A stretch of DNA of 64,000 bases from Palsa-1033 sp963735455 (GTDB lineage Bacteria; Chloroflexota; Limnocylindria; Limnocylindrales; CSP1-4). A model generated the notes under the pieces. It searched no databases. It was not told the DNA's origin and was given only the letters and a program-made list of their open reading frames with translations. The stretch is taken from assembly GCA_963735455.1 (NCBI GenBank), contig CAVTKZ010000002.1, forward strand, positions 62,001-126,000. The letters are read 5' to 3'. A program made the translations under genes and the position numbers. This document shows positions 25,011 to 33,000 of the stretch, one piece after another. Numbering within the stretch: position 1 is the first letter of the stretch; every line of letters begins with the position of its first letter.

Positions 25011-26218
25011 GGGCGAGCGAGCTGGTCCGGCTGGCCCTCTCGCGGCTGGGCTCTTCGCGCCTGCGGGCGGCCTTGACGATGCTCGGGGTGATCATCGGCG
25101 TCGCTTCGGTGGTCTCGCTCGTCGCGGTCGGCCAGGGCGCCACGAGCGGCGTGACCAAGCAGCTCCAGGGCCTGGGCACGAACCTGCTCACGGTGAACCC
25201 CGGGGCCACGACGACCGGATTCACCCGGGGCGCGGCAGGATCGGCCAACACGCTCACGATCGACGACGCCGAGGCGATCGCCGGCTTGAGCGGGGTCGCG
25301 GCCGTCGAGCCCGAGATCTCGACCAGCCAGTTCGTGGTGGCCGGTTCCCAGAACACGACGACATCGATCGTGGGCACGACCGGCGGGTACACGACCGTGC
25401 GCAACTTCGACATCTGGCAGGGCGCGACCCTCAACGAGGCCGCTGTTGACGCCAGCCTGCACGAGGCAGTCCTGGGCGCGACCACGGCCGACGACCTGGG
25501 CCTGAGCGCGAGCTCGATCGGCTCAACGGTCACGATCGGCGGCCTGCCCTTCCGGGTGGCCGGGATCCTGCAGGCCAAGGGCAGCACCGGTCCGGTCAGC
25601 CAGGACGACCAGATCCTCATCCCGTACACGACGATGCAGGCCGAATTCGTGCCCGGCGACAAGCTCCGCACGATCGGGATCAGCGTGGCCTCGGCCGACC
25701 AGATCGACACGGTCAAGGCCGAGATCACGACCCTCCTCGAGTCCCGCCACGACATCGCCATCGGCGGGACCGACGACTTCACGATCGCCGACCAGGCCCA
25801 GCTCCTGACCACGGTCAGTGGCGTGAGCGACCTGCTGACCCTGCTCCTGGCCGGGATCGCCTCGATCTCGCTGCTGGTGGGCGGGATCGGGATCATGAAC
25901 ATCATGCTGGTCTCGGTCCGCGAGCGGACCCGCGAGATCGGCATCCGCAAGGCGATCGGCGCCCGGGGCCGGGACATCCTGGCCCAGTTCCTGGTCGAGG
26001 CCCTGGTCCTGTCGGTCCTGGGCGGAATCTTCGGGATCATCCTCGGCGTCGCCGTCTCGTACCTGATCGGCACCCTGGCCGGCTGGGGCTTCGTGTTCAG
26101 CCCCGTGACCCCGCTGGTCGCCGTCCTGTTCAGCCTCCTCGTCGGGGTCGTCTTCGGGGTCTGGCCGGCACGCCAGGCGGCCCGCCTCGACCCGATCGTC
26201 GCCCTTCGCTACGAATGA
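25007..26218 (+). CDS. MacB-type ABC transporter permease (FtsX fold)
   Basis: A 403-residue permease with the MacB layout: one N-terminal helix (LRAALTMLGVIIGVASVVSL), a large extracytoplasmic domain of ~230 residues, then three helices (LLTLLLAGIASISLLVGGIG; ILAQFLVEALVLSVLGGIFG; VAVLFSLLVGVVFGVWPARQ). The conserved RTREIGIRKAIGA loop contacts the ATPase. Such systems export peptides, lipoproteins or toxic compounds by mechanotransmission. Confidence 0.93.
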   Translation: MRASELVRLALSRLGSSRLRAALTMLGVIIGVASVVSLVAVGQGATSGVTKQLQGLGTNLLTVNPGATTTGFTRGAAGSANTLTIDDAEAIAGLSGVAAVEPEISTSQFVVAGSQNTTTSIVGTTGGYTTVRNFDIWQGATLNEAAVDASLHEAVLGATTADDLGLSASSIGSTVTIGGLPFRVAGILQAKGSTGPVSQDDQILIPYTTMQAEFVPGDKLRTIGISVASADQIDTVKAEITTLLESRHDIAIGGTDDFTIADQAQLLTTVSGVSDLLTLLLAGIASISLLVGGIGIMNIMLVSVRERTREIGIRKAIGARGRDILAQFLVEALVLSVLGGIFGIILGVAVSYLIGTLAGWGFVFSPVTPLVAVLFSLLVGVVFGVWPARQAARLDPIVALRYE

Positions 26219-26285
26219 CCGACCAAGCCAACCTGCCTGACTCGCGCCGTTCGGGCGCAACCCGCTCTCGAAAGGAGTCTCCTCG

Positions 26286-27026
26286 ATGACCATGGACAGC
26301 TCAACCCCCGGATCAACGCCCGGCTCGACTCCGCCGCCCACCTGGACGCCCGACGCGTCGGCCGTTCCGCCGGCGGCGCCGGTCCCGCCCGCCGACCCGC
26401 TCGCAGCAAGCCAGCCGGTCGGCTTCGTCCCGCCGCCACCTGTGGCCCCGGCTGGGCCGGCTCCCTTTGCTCCGCCGCCGACCTCGTTCGCGCCGGCTCC
26501 GATCGTGGCCAAGACGACCGCGAGGAACCGGGCCTCAACGGGCACGGCGCTGCTCCTCGTCGGCGCCCTCGTGGCGATCGGCGGGGTGGCGTTCGCCGTC
26601 GGCCGGGTCACCGCGCCCACCGCGGCGGCGCCAACGAACGCGGGTGGCTTCGGCGGCGCGGGCCGGGGCAATGGAGCCGAAGGCGGCTTCGGCGGTGCCG
26701 GTGGCTTCGGTGGTGGCTTCGGCGGCGGGGCCGCCCGGGGAGCGGCGGGCGTCAGCATCTCCGGAACCGTGGTCTCGATCGATGGCAGCTCGATCCAGAT
26801 CAAGCTGGCCAACGGCACGACCGAGACGCTCAACCTGGCCAGCACGGTGACCTACCGTGACTCGACGACCGGCACGGCGGCCGACGTCACGCCGGGCGCC
26901 ACGGTCGAGATCAGCCTCGCCCTGGGCGGTGGTGGCGGCCCGACGGCCAGCGGCCAGCCCCGGCCGAGCGGCGGCTTCGGCGGCCTCGGCAACGCCACCG
27001 TCGGCACGATCACGGTCGTCAAGTAG
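26286..27026 (+). CDS. Gly-rich membrane-anchored protein with a DUF5666-like domain
   Basis: A 246-residue protein. Residues 1-80 are Pro-rich cytoplasmic sequence, one helix follows (GTALLLVGALVAIGGVAFAVG), then a Gly/Phe-rich stretch (GGFGGAGGFGGGFGGG), and a small beta domain GVSISGTVVSIDGSSIQIKL ... GTAADVTPGATVEISLALG resembling DUF5666 repeats. Function unknown. An AAAGGAG site lies before the ATG. It may belong to the exporter operon upstream or to the two-component pair downstream. Confidence 0.7.
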   Translation: MTMDSSTPGSTPGSTPPPTWTPDASAVPPAAPVPPADPLAASQPVGFVPPPPVAPAGPAPFAPPPTSFAPAPIVAKTTARNRASTGTALLLVGALVAIGGVAFAVGRVTAPTAAAPTNAGGFGGAGRGNGAEGGFGGAGGFGGGFGGGAARGAAGVSISGTVVSIDGSSIQIKLANGTTETLNLASTVTYRDSTTGTAADVTPGATVEISLALGGGGGPTASGQPRPSGGFGGLGNATVGTITVVK

Positions 27027-27084
27027 TGGCCGGTCGCGGAGTCGTGGCCGGTCGCCGAGTCGTGGCCGGTCGCCGAGTCGTGGC
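27026..27084 (+). repeat. 18-bp tandem repeat array, 3 copies plus a partial
   Basis: Unit GTGGCCGGTCGCCGAGTC (first copy with one change) at 27026, 27044 and 27062, then a truncated copy. It lies between a stop codon and the response regulator start, and shares its period and its GTCGTGGCCG core with the array at 29091. Confidence 0.9.
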
Positions 27085-27108
27085 GAGCCCGCGGCGCATC
27101 ATCTGACC

Positions 27109-27783
27109 ATGCACATCCTGGTCGTCGAGGACGATCCGCGGCTCGGCCGCCTGCTCCGGCGCCTGCTCAGCGACGATCGCCACGTCGTTGAGCTGGCGCC
27201 GGATGCCCGCGACGCGACCGAGGTGCTCGAGTCGGAGGCCGCCCTGGACGCCGTGATCCTGGACCTGGGGCTGCCCGACCGGTCCGGGCTCGACGTCCTG
27301 CGTGACCTGCGCAAGAGCGGCTCCGACCTGCCGGTGATGATCCTGACCGCCCGCGACGCGATCGAGGACCGTGTTCGCGGCCTCGACGCGGGCGCCGACG
27401 ACTACCTCGTCAAGCCGTTTGCCTACGAGGAGCTGGCCGCCCGCCTCCGGGCGCTTGCCCGGCGGGCCGACCGCTCGCCGTCGGGGCCGAACCTGGTCAA
27501 CGGGCCGATCGTCCTCGACGAGGCGGATCGGGCGGTGTCGGTGGCCGGCGCTGCGATCGCGTTGAGCCCGCGCGAGTTCGCCCTGCTCGAGTGCTTCCTG
27601 CGCAACCCGGGTCGGCTGCTGACCCGCGACAACCTGCTCGACGCCGCCTGGCCGTACGGCCTGGCCGTCACCCCCAACACGGTGGAGGCGTACGTCCATC
27701 GGCTGCGCGAGAAGCTCGGCGCCGCCGCCGGCGCGCTGATCCGGACCGAGCGTGGCGTCGGCTATCGGATGGTCTCCGGGTGA
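27109..27783 (+). CDS. OmpR/PhoB-family response regulator
   Basis: A 224-residue regulator: receiver domain with EDD at 7-9, phosphoacceptor Asp52 in VILDLGLPD, MILTARDA and YLVKPFAYEEL, then an OmpR winged helix (SPREFALLECFLRNPGRLLT ... TVEAYVHRLREKLG ... RTERGVGYRMVSG). It overlaps its kinase gene. The array of 18-bp repeats immediately upstream occupies the space where its promoter would be. Confidence 0.94.
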   Translation: MHILVVEDDPRLGRLLRRLLSDDRHVVELAPDARDATEVLESEAALDAVILDLGLPDRSGLDVLRDLRKSGSDLPVMILTARDAIEDRVRGLDAGADDYLVKPFAYEELAARLRALARRADRSPSGPNLVNGPIVLDEADRAVSVAGAAIALSPREFALLECFLRNPGRLLTRDNLLDAAWPYGLAVTPNTVEAYVHRLREKLGAAAGALIRTERGVGYRMVSG

Positions 27784-29075
27784 GCAGCACCGGGCCGGTC
27801 GGCGTTGCCGGCGATGCCCGGTTGCTCCGTGGGACCTGGCGCCGCCTGATCCTGTGGAGCGGCGGAATCACGCTGGCGATCCTCCTTGTCCTGGGCGCCG
27901 CGATCTACCTGTCGGTGGACCAGTCGCTGTCCGGCAGCACCGAGCAACGGCTCCAGAGCCGGGCCGACCAGATCGCCGGGTTCATCGGCCGGGCACCCGG
28001 CCAGGACGCCAGCCTCGGCCCGCAGCTCCAGACCGGGATCATCTTCGGCGGGCCGTCGTCGGGCACCCTCGCCCTGGTGATCGGCCCGGCCAACGAGTCG
28101 GTCGGGCCCCAGAACTCGCGCTTCGACGGGCTGCCCGACATGGCCGCGGTGGCCGCCGCCAGGACGGGCGTGACCGACCTGCGCAAGGCGACGATCGACG
28201 GGACGCCGATCCAGCTCGTCTCCGAGCCGGTCACCCGCCAGGGCGAGACCTACGTGATCCAGGTGATCGCCGACCGGACGGCCGACGCCCGGGCGCTCCA
28301 GTCGCTCCTGATCGTCCTGATCGTGGGCGGGGTCGGAGCGCTTGGGCTGTCGATCGCCGGCGGAGCCTTCTATGCCCGCCGCGCGCTCGTCCCGATCCGC
28401 GATTCGCTCCGCCGCCAGCGCGAGTTCGCGGCCGACGCCAGCCACGAGCTGCGGACGCCACTGGCCGTCGTCCGGGGCAGCGTCGAGCACCTCCTGCGCC
28501 ACCCCACCTCGACGATCGCCGACCAGCGCGAGACGCTCGACGACGTGAAGGCCGAGACGGACCACCTGACCGAGCTCGTCGACGCGCTGCTGTTGCTCGC
28601 CCGGGCCGATTCGGGCGCGATCGAGCTCGAGCACCAGCCGCTCGACCTGGCCGACGTGACCACGGCCGCGCTCGAGCCGCTGACCGGGATCGCAGCGTCA
28701 CATAGTGTGACGCTGCACCTCGACGCCCGACCGACGCCGGCGCTGGGCGATGCGCTCCGAATCCGGCAGCTGGTCACGATCCTGGTCGACAACGCGATCC
28801 AGCACAGCCCACCCGGCGGCACGGTCTCGGTCCGGACCGAGCCGGCCGGCGACAAGGCGATCGTCTCCGTATCCGACGAGGGCGCGGGGATCCGGCCCGA
28901 GGACCTGCCCCGGGTCTTCGAGCGCTTCTGGCGGGCGCCCGACGCCCCCAGCGGTGGCGCCGGCCTCGGCCTGTCGATCGCGCGCTGGATCGTCGAGCGC
29001 CACGGCGGCACGATCGAGGCCACCTCGCCCGCCACCGGCGGCGCTCGTTTCGAGGTCACCCTGCCCACCCACTGA
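27780..29075 (+). CDS. Sensor histidine kinase
   Basis: A 431-residue kinase, GTG start overlapping the regulator's stop. Two membrane helices (residues ~23-45 and ~178-200) enclose a ~130-residue sensor loop; then H-box FAADASHELRTPLAVVRGSV, N-box VTILVDNAIQHSPPGG, G-boxes SDEGAGIRPEDLPRVFERFW and GGAGLGLSIARWIVERHGG. Signal unknown. Proximity to the MacAB-type exporter suggests it may regulate that operon (inference). Confidence 0.94.
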   Translation: MSSTGPVGVAGDARLLRGTWRRLILWSGGITLAILLVLGAAIYLSVDQSLSGSTEQRLQSRADQIAGFIGRAPGQDASLGPQLQTGIIFGGPSSGTLALVIGPANESVGPQNSRFDGLPDMAAVAAARTGVTDLRKATIDGTPIQLVSEPVTRQGETYVIQVIADRTADARALQSLLIVLIVGGVGALGLSIAGGAFYARRALVPIRDSLRRQREFAADASHELRTPLAVVRGSVEHLLRHPTSTIADQRETLDDVKAETDHLTELVDALLLLARADSGAIELEHQPLDLADVTTAALEPLTGIAASHSVTLHLDARPTPALGDALRIRQLVTILVDNAIQHSPPGGTVSVRTEPAGDKAIVSVSDEGAGIRPEDLPRVFERFWRAPDAPSGGAGLGLSIARWIVERHGGTIEATSPATGGARFEVTLPTH

Positions 29076-29090
29076 GCCGGTTCAGTCACC

Positions 29091-29216
29091 GCGCTCCGTG
29101 TCGTGGCCGCGCTCCGTGTCGTGGCCGCGCTCCGTGTCGTGGCCGCGCTCCATATCGTGGTCGCGCTCCATATCGTGGTCGCGCTCCATATCGTGGTCGC
29201 CCCCGGTGTCGTGGCC
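29091..29216 (+). repeat. 18-bp tandem repeat array, 7 copies in two variants
   Basis: Three identical copies of GCGCTCCGTGTCGTGGCC (29091-29144), three of GCGCTCCATATCGTGGTC (29145-29198) and one diverged copy to 29216. It lies right after the sensor kinase stop. The blockwise variant pattern suggests recent segmental duplication within the array. Confidence 0.93.
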
Positions 29217-29231
29217 GCCCCCTTAGTACGA

Positions 29232-29254
29232 ATGTCGCTGGCAGACGCGTTATC
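29232..29254 (+). repeat. Left copy of an imperfect direct repeat flanking the XRE-nuclease gene
   Basis: Begins ATGTCGCTGGCAG and matches 30308-30330 at 20 of 23 positions. The related string AATCGGGC follows each copy at a similar distance (29313 and 30389). Confidence 0.6.
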
Positions 29255-29341
29255 GGCAGATGGCGGTTTGCCCTGAGCCTCGGACCGCGCCAAGGCCGGC
29301 GGCCCGCGCAAGAATCGGGCGGGGTTCGTGTCGCCCAAAGC

Positions 29342-30109
29342 TCACCCGGGGCTCTGTCCTTGGGTAGTGGGTCCTGTGGCGACATTCGGCCCACGTCCAA
29401 CCCGAACCCGGGCGACGCGGCTGCTGAACCGGGATCCGTGGCGAGATCCGTCCGGCATGAAGAGCAGGGCAGCGACAGATCCGGTCGGCGACCGACACCA
29501 TCGGCGGGCGGCGTAGGAGCGGATCGGGAAAGCGCCATCGAGCACGGCACCGTGGGCGCCGACCCGCCTCCGCTCGGAGCGTGCGTCCGGAAATACGAGA
29601 AGCCGGCTCGCGAACGTTGCGCGCCAACCGAATCGGCGGAGGGCGATCCGCGGAGCGAGGCGGACCTTCTCGTCCAACTTTCGGAGTGTTGCCTCGAGCG
29701 AGACGAGCTCGGTCTTGATTTCGATGACAAGAAGCGTTGCCGATGCTCCGTGCCAGGCGAGTAGGTCGATGGATCCACGCTCGCCCCACTCCGAGTAGGA
29801 GACCTCGGCCTCGGGCTTCCAGGCCATGCCTTCGAGCCATTGAGCTGTAGCTCCCATCAGGGCGGCGTGGCCCTGGTCGAGTAGTCGATCCGCATCAGCG
29901 CCGAGCCCGCGCGGCGCGATGTCGACGCCGAATCCGAGGGCGCTCGTGACCTTGCGCTGCGTGTTCAGGCACATTCCGCCGAGTCGACCGGCTTCGAGGT
30001 CGACGATGACTGTCCGCCCAACCCCTGCTCGATCGGCGAGGTCTTGCTGCCTCCAGCGGCGGCGCTGGCGCAGCGCGCGAACGAGCTGCCCGAATTGGAT
30101 GTCATACAC
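29342..30109 (-). CDS. XRE-type HTH protein fused to a PD-(D/E)XK-like domain
   Basis: About 255 residues from a GTG at 30109 (longer starts up to 30277 exist, but the upstream residues are low quality). Residues ~1-55 are an XRE helix-turn-helix: FGQLVRALRQRRRWRQQDLADRAGVGRTVIVDLEAGR-type sequence with a Q..LA..AGV..T.I..LE pattern. Residues ~95-160 read YSEWGERGSIDLLAW, then LLVIEIKTELVSLE, which matches the D ... E-x-K core of PD-(D/E)XK nucleases. A toxin-antitoxin, restriction or DNA-processing regulator is possible; none is shown. It stands alone, with repeats on both sides and no partner gene. Confidence 0.7.
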   Translation of the reverse strand: MYDIQFGQLVRALRQRRRWRQQDLADRAGVGRTVIVDLEAGRLGGMCLNTQRKVTSALGFGVDIAPRGLGADADRLLDQGHAALMGATAQWLEGMAWKPEAEVSYSEWGERGSIDLLAWHGASATLLVIEIKTELVSLEATLRKLDEKVRLAPRIALRRFGWRATFASRLLVFPDARSERRRVGAHGAVLDGAFPIRSYAARRWCRSPTGSVAALLFMPDGSRHGSRFSSRVARVRVGRGPNVATGPTTQGQSPG

Positions 30110-30693
30110 GCCGGAACCATGATCCGGCGTCCTTATCGGTGCCTTTACTAGTTCGTGGCCTCGGACAGGCCTATGCGGGCAGGACTGCGCAGCCGGCCTC
30201 GAACGACCGGCCTTGGGCATCAGGCCTCGAACCCCAGGCGTCGAGCCACCGGGCCTTGGCCGCTCCACTCGAGCCACACGCCGCGGCCACCCGAAAAGCT
30301 GGTCTGGATGTCGCTGGCAGGCGCGCTACCCGAGTTTGGAGCCTGGAATCGGTGGTGCTCGCCCGCCAAGCCAGAGCGCGCAAGCACGAATCGGGCCCAG
30401 CAAGGGAGCTCTCTGACGCTGAACGGGACGAGTAGGTGTCGTACCGCGTCTGCGGGCGACAATCGTCCCAACCCGGACCGAGGGGCACACATCGCGGGGC
30501 GGATCGTGAGCCTGCGGGCAACAATCGTCCGACCTCGGACCAAGGCGCGGGCAGTGGGCCTGCGGGCCGGGCCCTGTGCTGCGTGGAGGCGCACGGCCCG
30601 CGGGACGCGGGGCACGCTTGACGCCGTTCGCGGCGGGCCGTATTCTCGGCACTCAAGCGTCCTTGCATCGCTGACGCAAGGGCTCCTGTCGAA
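30110..30693. other. Gene-free interval with short repeats
   Basis: About 580 bases. I see no reliable coding frame on either strand. It contains two copies of a ~33-bp sequence (30451-30483 and 30513-30545; both include TGCGGGC.ACAATCGTCC) and the right copy of the direct repeat that flanks the XRE-nuclease gene. The promoter of efeU should be near its end but is not obvious. Confidence 0.5.
30308..30330 (+). repeat. Right copy of the imperfect direct repeat
   Basis: Begins ATGTCGCTGGCAGGCGCG and pairs with 29232-29254. The two copies lie about 1.08 kb apart on either side of the XRE-nuclease gene. Confidence 0.6.
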
Positions 30694-31545
30694 GTGGGGC
30701 AAGTGGTGCTCACGGTCTTCCTGATCCTGCTCCGGGAGGGGCTCGAGGCGGCCCTGGTCGTGGGCATCGTGATTGGCTACCTGATCAAGGTCGGACGGCG
30801 CGATGCGCTGCGCTGGGTCTGGATCGGGATCGTCGCGGCGGTGCTGGTCTCGCTCGGGCTCGGGATCCTGGTGTTCGTCACGATCGGCGACCTGCCGTCG
30901 GCGATCCAGGAGCCGATCGAGGGGATCGCGGCGGTCTTCGCGGTCGGCGTCCTGACCTGGATGCTGTTCTGGATGCGCCGCCAGGGTCGGGCCCTGAAGG
31001 GCGAGCTCGAGGGCCAGCTCGACGCGGCGCTGCGGGCAGGCTCGACGGCCGCCCTGGTCGGGCTGGCGTTCGTCGCGATCGTCCGCGAAGGCCTCGAGAC
31101 GGCGCTCTTCCTGCTCGCTCTGTTCCGCTCCGCGGCCGCCACCGGCCAGCTCGCGCCAGAGCTGCCGATCGCCGGCGTGGCCGGGCTGGCCGTCGCGGTG
31201 CTCCTCGGCGCGGCGATCGTGCGCGGCGCGATCCGGCTCAACCTGCGCCGCTTCTTCAGCGTGACCGGGGTCGTGATCCTGTTCGTGGCGGCCGGCCTGG
31301 TCGCCTCGGCGATCGGCGCCTTCGTCGATGCCGGCTGGCTGCCGACCGGGGCGCCGGCGCTCGACCTGAGCGGGCTGCTACCCGAGACGAGCCCGATCGG
31401 CGCCCTGCTCGCCGGGATGTTCGGCTACCGGGCCGAGCCGACGGTCCTCCAGCTGATCGGCTACTTCGGCTACCTGGTCCCGGTCCTGGCCCTGTTCCTG
31501 GTCGGCGATCGCCTCCACCTTTCGCGCCGGCCCCGGTTCGCCTGA
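30694..31545 (+). CDS. efeU: FTR1-family iron permease EfeU
   Basis: A 283-residue membrane protein with about seven helices. Both iron-binding helices are present: LREGLEAALVVGIVIGYL and VREGLETALFLLALF. It transports iron oxidised or handled by the partner proteins encoded downstream. GTG start. The next gene begins with GTG immediately after its stop, making the first of four coupled efe genes. Confidence 0.93.
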   Translation: MGQVVLTVFLILLREGLEAALVVGIVIGYLIKVGRRDALRWVWIGIVAAVLVSLGLGILVFVTIGDLPSAIQEPIEGIAAVFAVGVLTWMLFWMRRQGRALKGELEGQLDAALRAGSTAALVGLAFVAIVREGLETALFLLALFRSAAATGQLAPELPIAGVAGLAVAVLLGAAIVRGAIRLNLRRFFSVTGVVILFVAAGLVASAIGAFVDAGWLPTGAPALDLSGLLPETSPIGALLAGMFGYRAEPTVLQLIGYFGYLVPVLALFLVGDRLHLSRRPRFA

Positions 31546-32061
31546 GTGCCCGGTCCCGCCCATGGTGGGGCGCCGCTCAAGAGAGCTGCCGCCCTGGCGG
31601 GCAACGCACGCCGAGGGGCGCCGCTGGCCGGAGCCGCCGCCCTCCTCGGGCCGACCGTGCTGCTGGTCGTGCTGCTGTCCGCCTGTTCAGGCGGGCCGGC
31701 TGCCACAGGCTCGGCTGCCACTGGACCGGCGGGCTCGGCCGCGGCCATCCCCGGGGCCTCGGGCGGTCAGGCCACCGTCCCGTCGGTCCGCCAGGTCAAC
31801 GTCTCGATCAACGACGCGGGCTGCGCCCCGCAGACCCTCAGCCTGCCGTCCGGGCCGACGACCTTTATCGTCACGAACACCGGCTCGGGCAGCGTCCTCG
31901 AGTATGAGGTCGAGCAGTCCGGGCGGATCATTGGCGAGGTGGAGAACGTCATTCCAGGCATTGATCGGGCATTCACCCTCAACCTGAAGCCGGGCGCCTA
32001 CATCCTGAATTGCCCGGGCGGCACCTCCGCCGCAACCGGCACCCTGACCGTCACGGAGTAG
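31546..32061 (+). CDS. Cupredoxin-domain lipoprotein (EfeO N-terminal domain equivalent)
   Basis: A 171-residue lipoprotein: signal peptide ending LLSAC, an Ala/Gly linker, then a cupredoxin fold with GCAPQTLSLPSGPTTFIVTN, VLEYEV, GEVENVIPG and LKPGAYILNCPGG. These match the N-terminal cupredoxin domain of EfeO, where they are normally joined to the M75 domain. Here the two domains are separate genes. It probably handles Cu or Fe outside the membrane and passes iron to EfeU. Confidence 0.85.
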   Translation: MPGPAHGGAPLKRAAALAGNARRGAPLAGAAALLGPTVLLVVLLSACSGGPAATGSAATGPAGSAAAIPGASGGQATVPSVRQVNVSINDAGCAPQTLSLPSGPTTFIVTNTGSGSVLEYEVEQSGRIIGEVENVIPGIDRAFTLNLKPGAYILNCPGGTSAATGTLTVTE

Positions 32062-32067
32062 ACCCAG

Positions 32068-33000
32068 ATGACCTCGCGTCGCGCCATCGCCCCCCGCGCC
32101 GTGGCTACCCGCGCCGTGGCCACCCGCGCCGTGGCCACCCGTGTCCTGGCGGCCCTTGCGCTGGCCGCCCTCGTCCTCCTCGCGGCCTGCGGCGGAAGCG
32201 CCACCCCGATCCCGCCTGCCAGCCCGGCCCCGGCCCAGGGCTCGAATGCCCCGGAGCCCAGCACGCCGACGGCAGCGGATGCCGTGGCCAGCTATCGGGC
32301 CTACATCGAGATGAACACCGATCTCCTCGTGACCCGGACCAAAGCCTTCACCGACGCCGTGATCGCCGGCAAGCTGGCCGACGCGAAGGCGCTGTATGCC
32401 CCGGCCCGCGAACCATATGAGCGGATCGAACCGGTCGCCGAGGTCTTCGGCGACCTCGACCCGGCGATCGATGCCCTGATCAACGACGTCCCCGCGGGCG
32501 GCACGTTCACCGGCTTCCACCGGATCGAGGAGGCGCTCTGGTCGAAGAACTCGACGGCCGGTATGGCGCCGATCGCGAGGAAGCTGCAGGCCGACGTGGT
32601 CCAGCTCCAGGGCCTGGTCAAGACGGTCGACCTCGACCCGGCCACGATTGCCAACGGCGCGGTCGGCCTGCTCAACGAGGTCTCCTCGTCGAAGATCACC
32701 GGCGAGGAGGACCGCTACTCGCACACCGACCTGTGGGACTTCCAGGCCAACGTGGTCGGCGCCCAGGAAGCCTGGAACTCGGTCAAGGCGTTCGTCATCG
32801 TCCGCTCGCCCGACCTGGCCGCAACCATTGACAGTGGCTTCACGGCCGTCCTGGCGGCCCTCGATCCGTTCAAGAAGGGCGAGGGCTTCGTCGCGTACAC
32901 GGTCCTCAAGCCAGCCGACACCCTGGCGTTGAGCCAGCTGATCGACGCCCTGGCCGATCCGCTGTCGCAGGTCGCGGCGATCGTCGTCACGGCGCAATGA
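32068..33000 (+). CDS. efeO: EfeO-type imelysin/M75 lipoprotein
   Basis: A 310-residue lipoprotein lacking the cupredoxin domain. The signal peptide is unusual: its N-region is a perfect repeat of AVATR before the hydrophobic core and the lipobox LAAC. The mature part is the helical M75 domain with the iron-site motif FTGFHRIEEALW (HxxE) and the second-half repeat EVSSSKITGEEDRYSHTDLWDF. It delivers ferric/ferrous iron to EfeU. The stop overlaps the efeB start. Confidence 0.9.
   Translation: MTSRRAIAPRAVATRAVATRAVATRVLAALALAALVLLAACGGSATPIPPASPAPAQGSNAPEPSTPTAADAVASYRAYIEMNTDLLVTRTKAFTDAVIAGKLADAKALYAPAREPYERIEPVAEVFGDLDPAIDALINDVPAGGTFTGFHRIEEALWSKNSTAGMAPIARKLQADVVQLQGLVKTVDLDPATIANGAVGLLNEVSSSKITGEEDRYSHTDLWDFQANVVGAQEAWNSVKAFVIVRSPDLAATIDSGFTAVLAALDPFKKGEGFVAYTVLKPADTLALSQLIDALADPLSQVAAIVVTAQ
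32098..32142 (+). repeat. 15-bp in-frame tandem repeat in the efeO signal sequence
   Basis: Three copies of GCCGTGGCYACCCGY encode AVATR three times in the signal-peptide n-region. Replication slippage would change the length of this region without a frameshift. Confidence 0.85.

Noticed and set aside
29091..29216. CRISPR array
   Set aside because: The 18-bp units are directly contiguous with no spacers, and no cas genes are present.
29360..29764. Plus-strand frame opposite the XRE-nuclease gene
   Set aside because: Antisense to a protein with two recognisable domains; its own translation has none.
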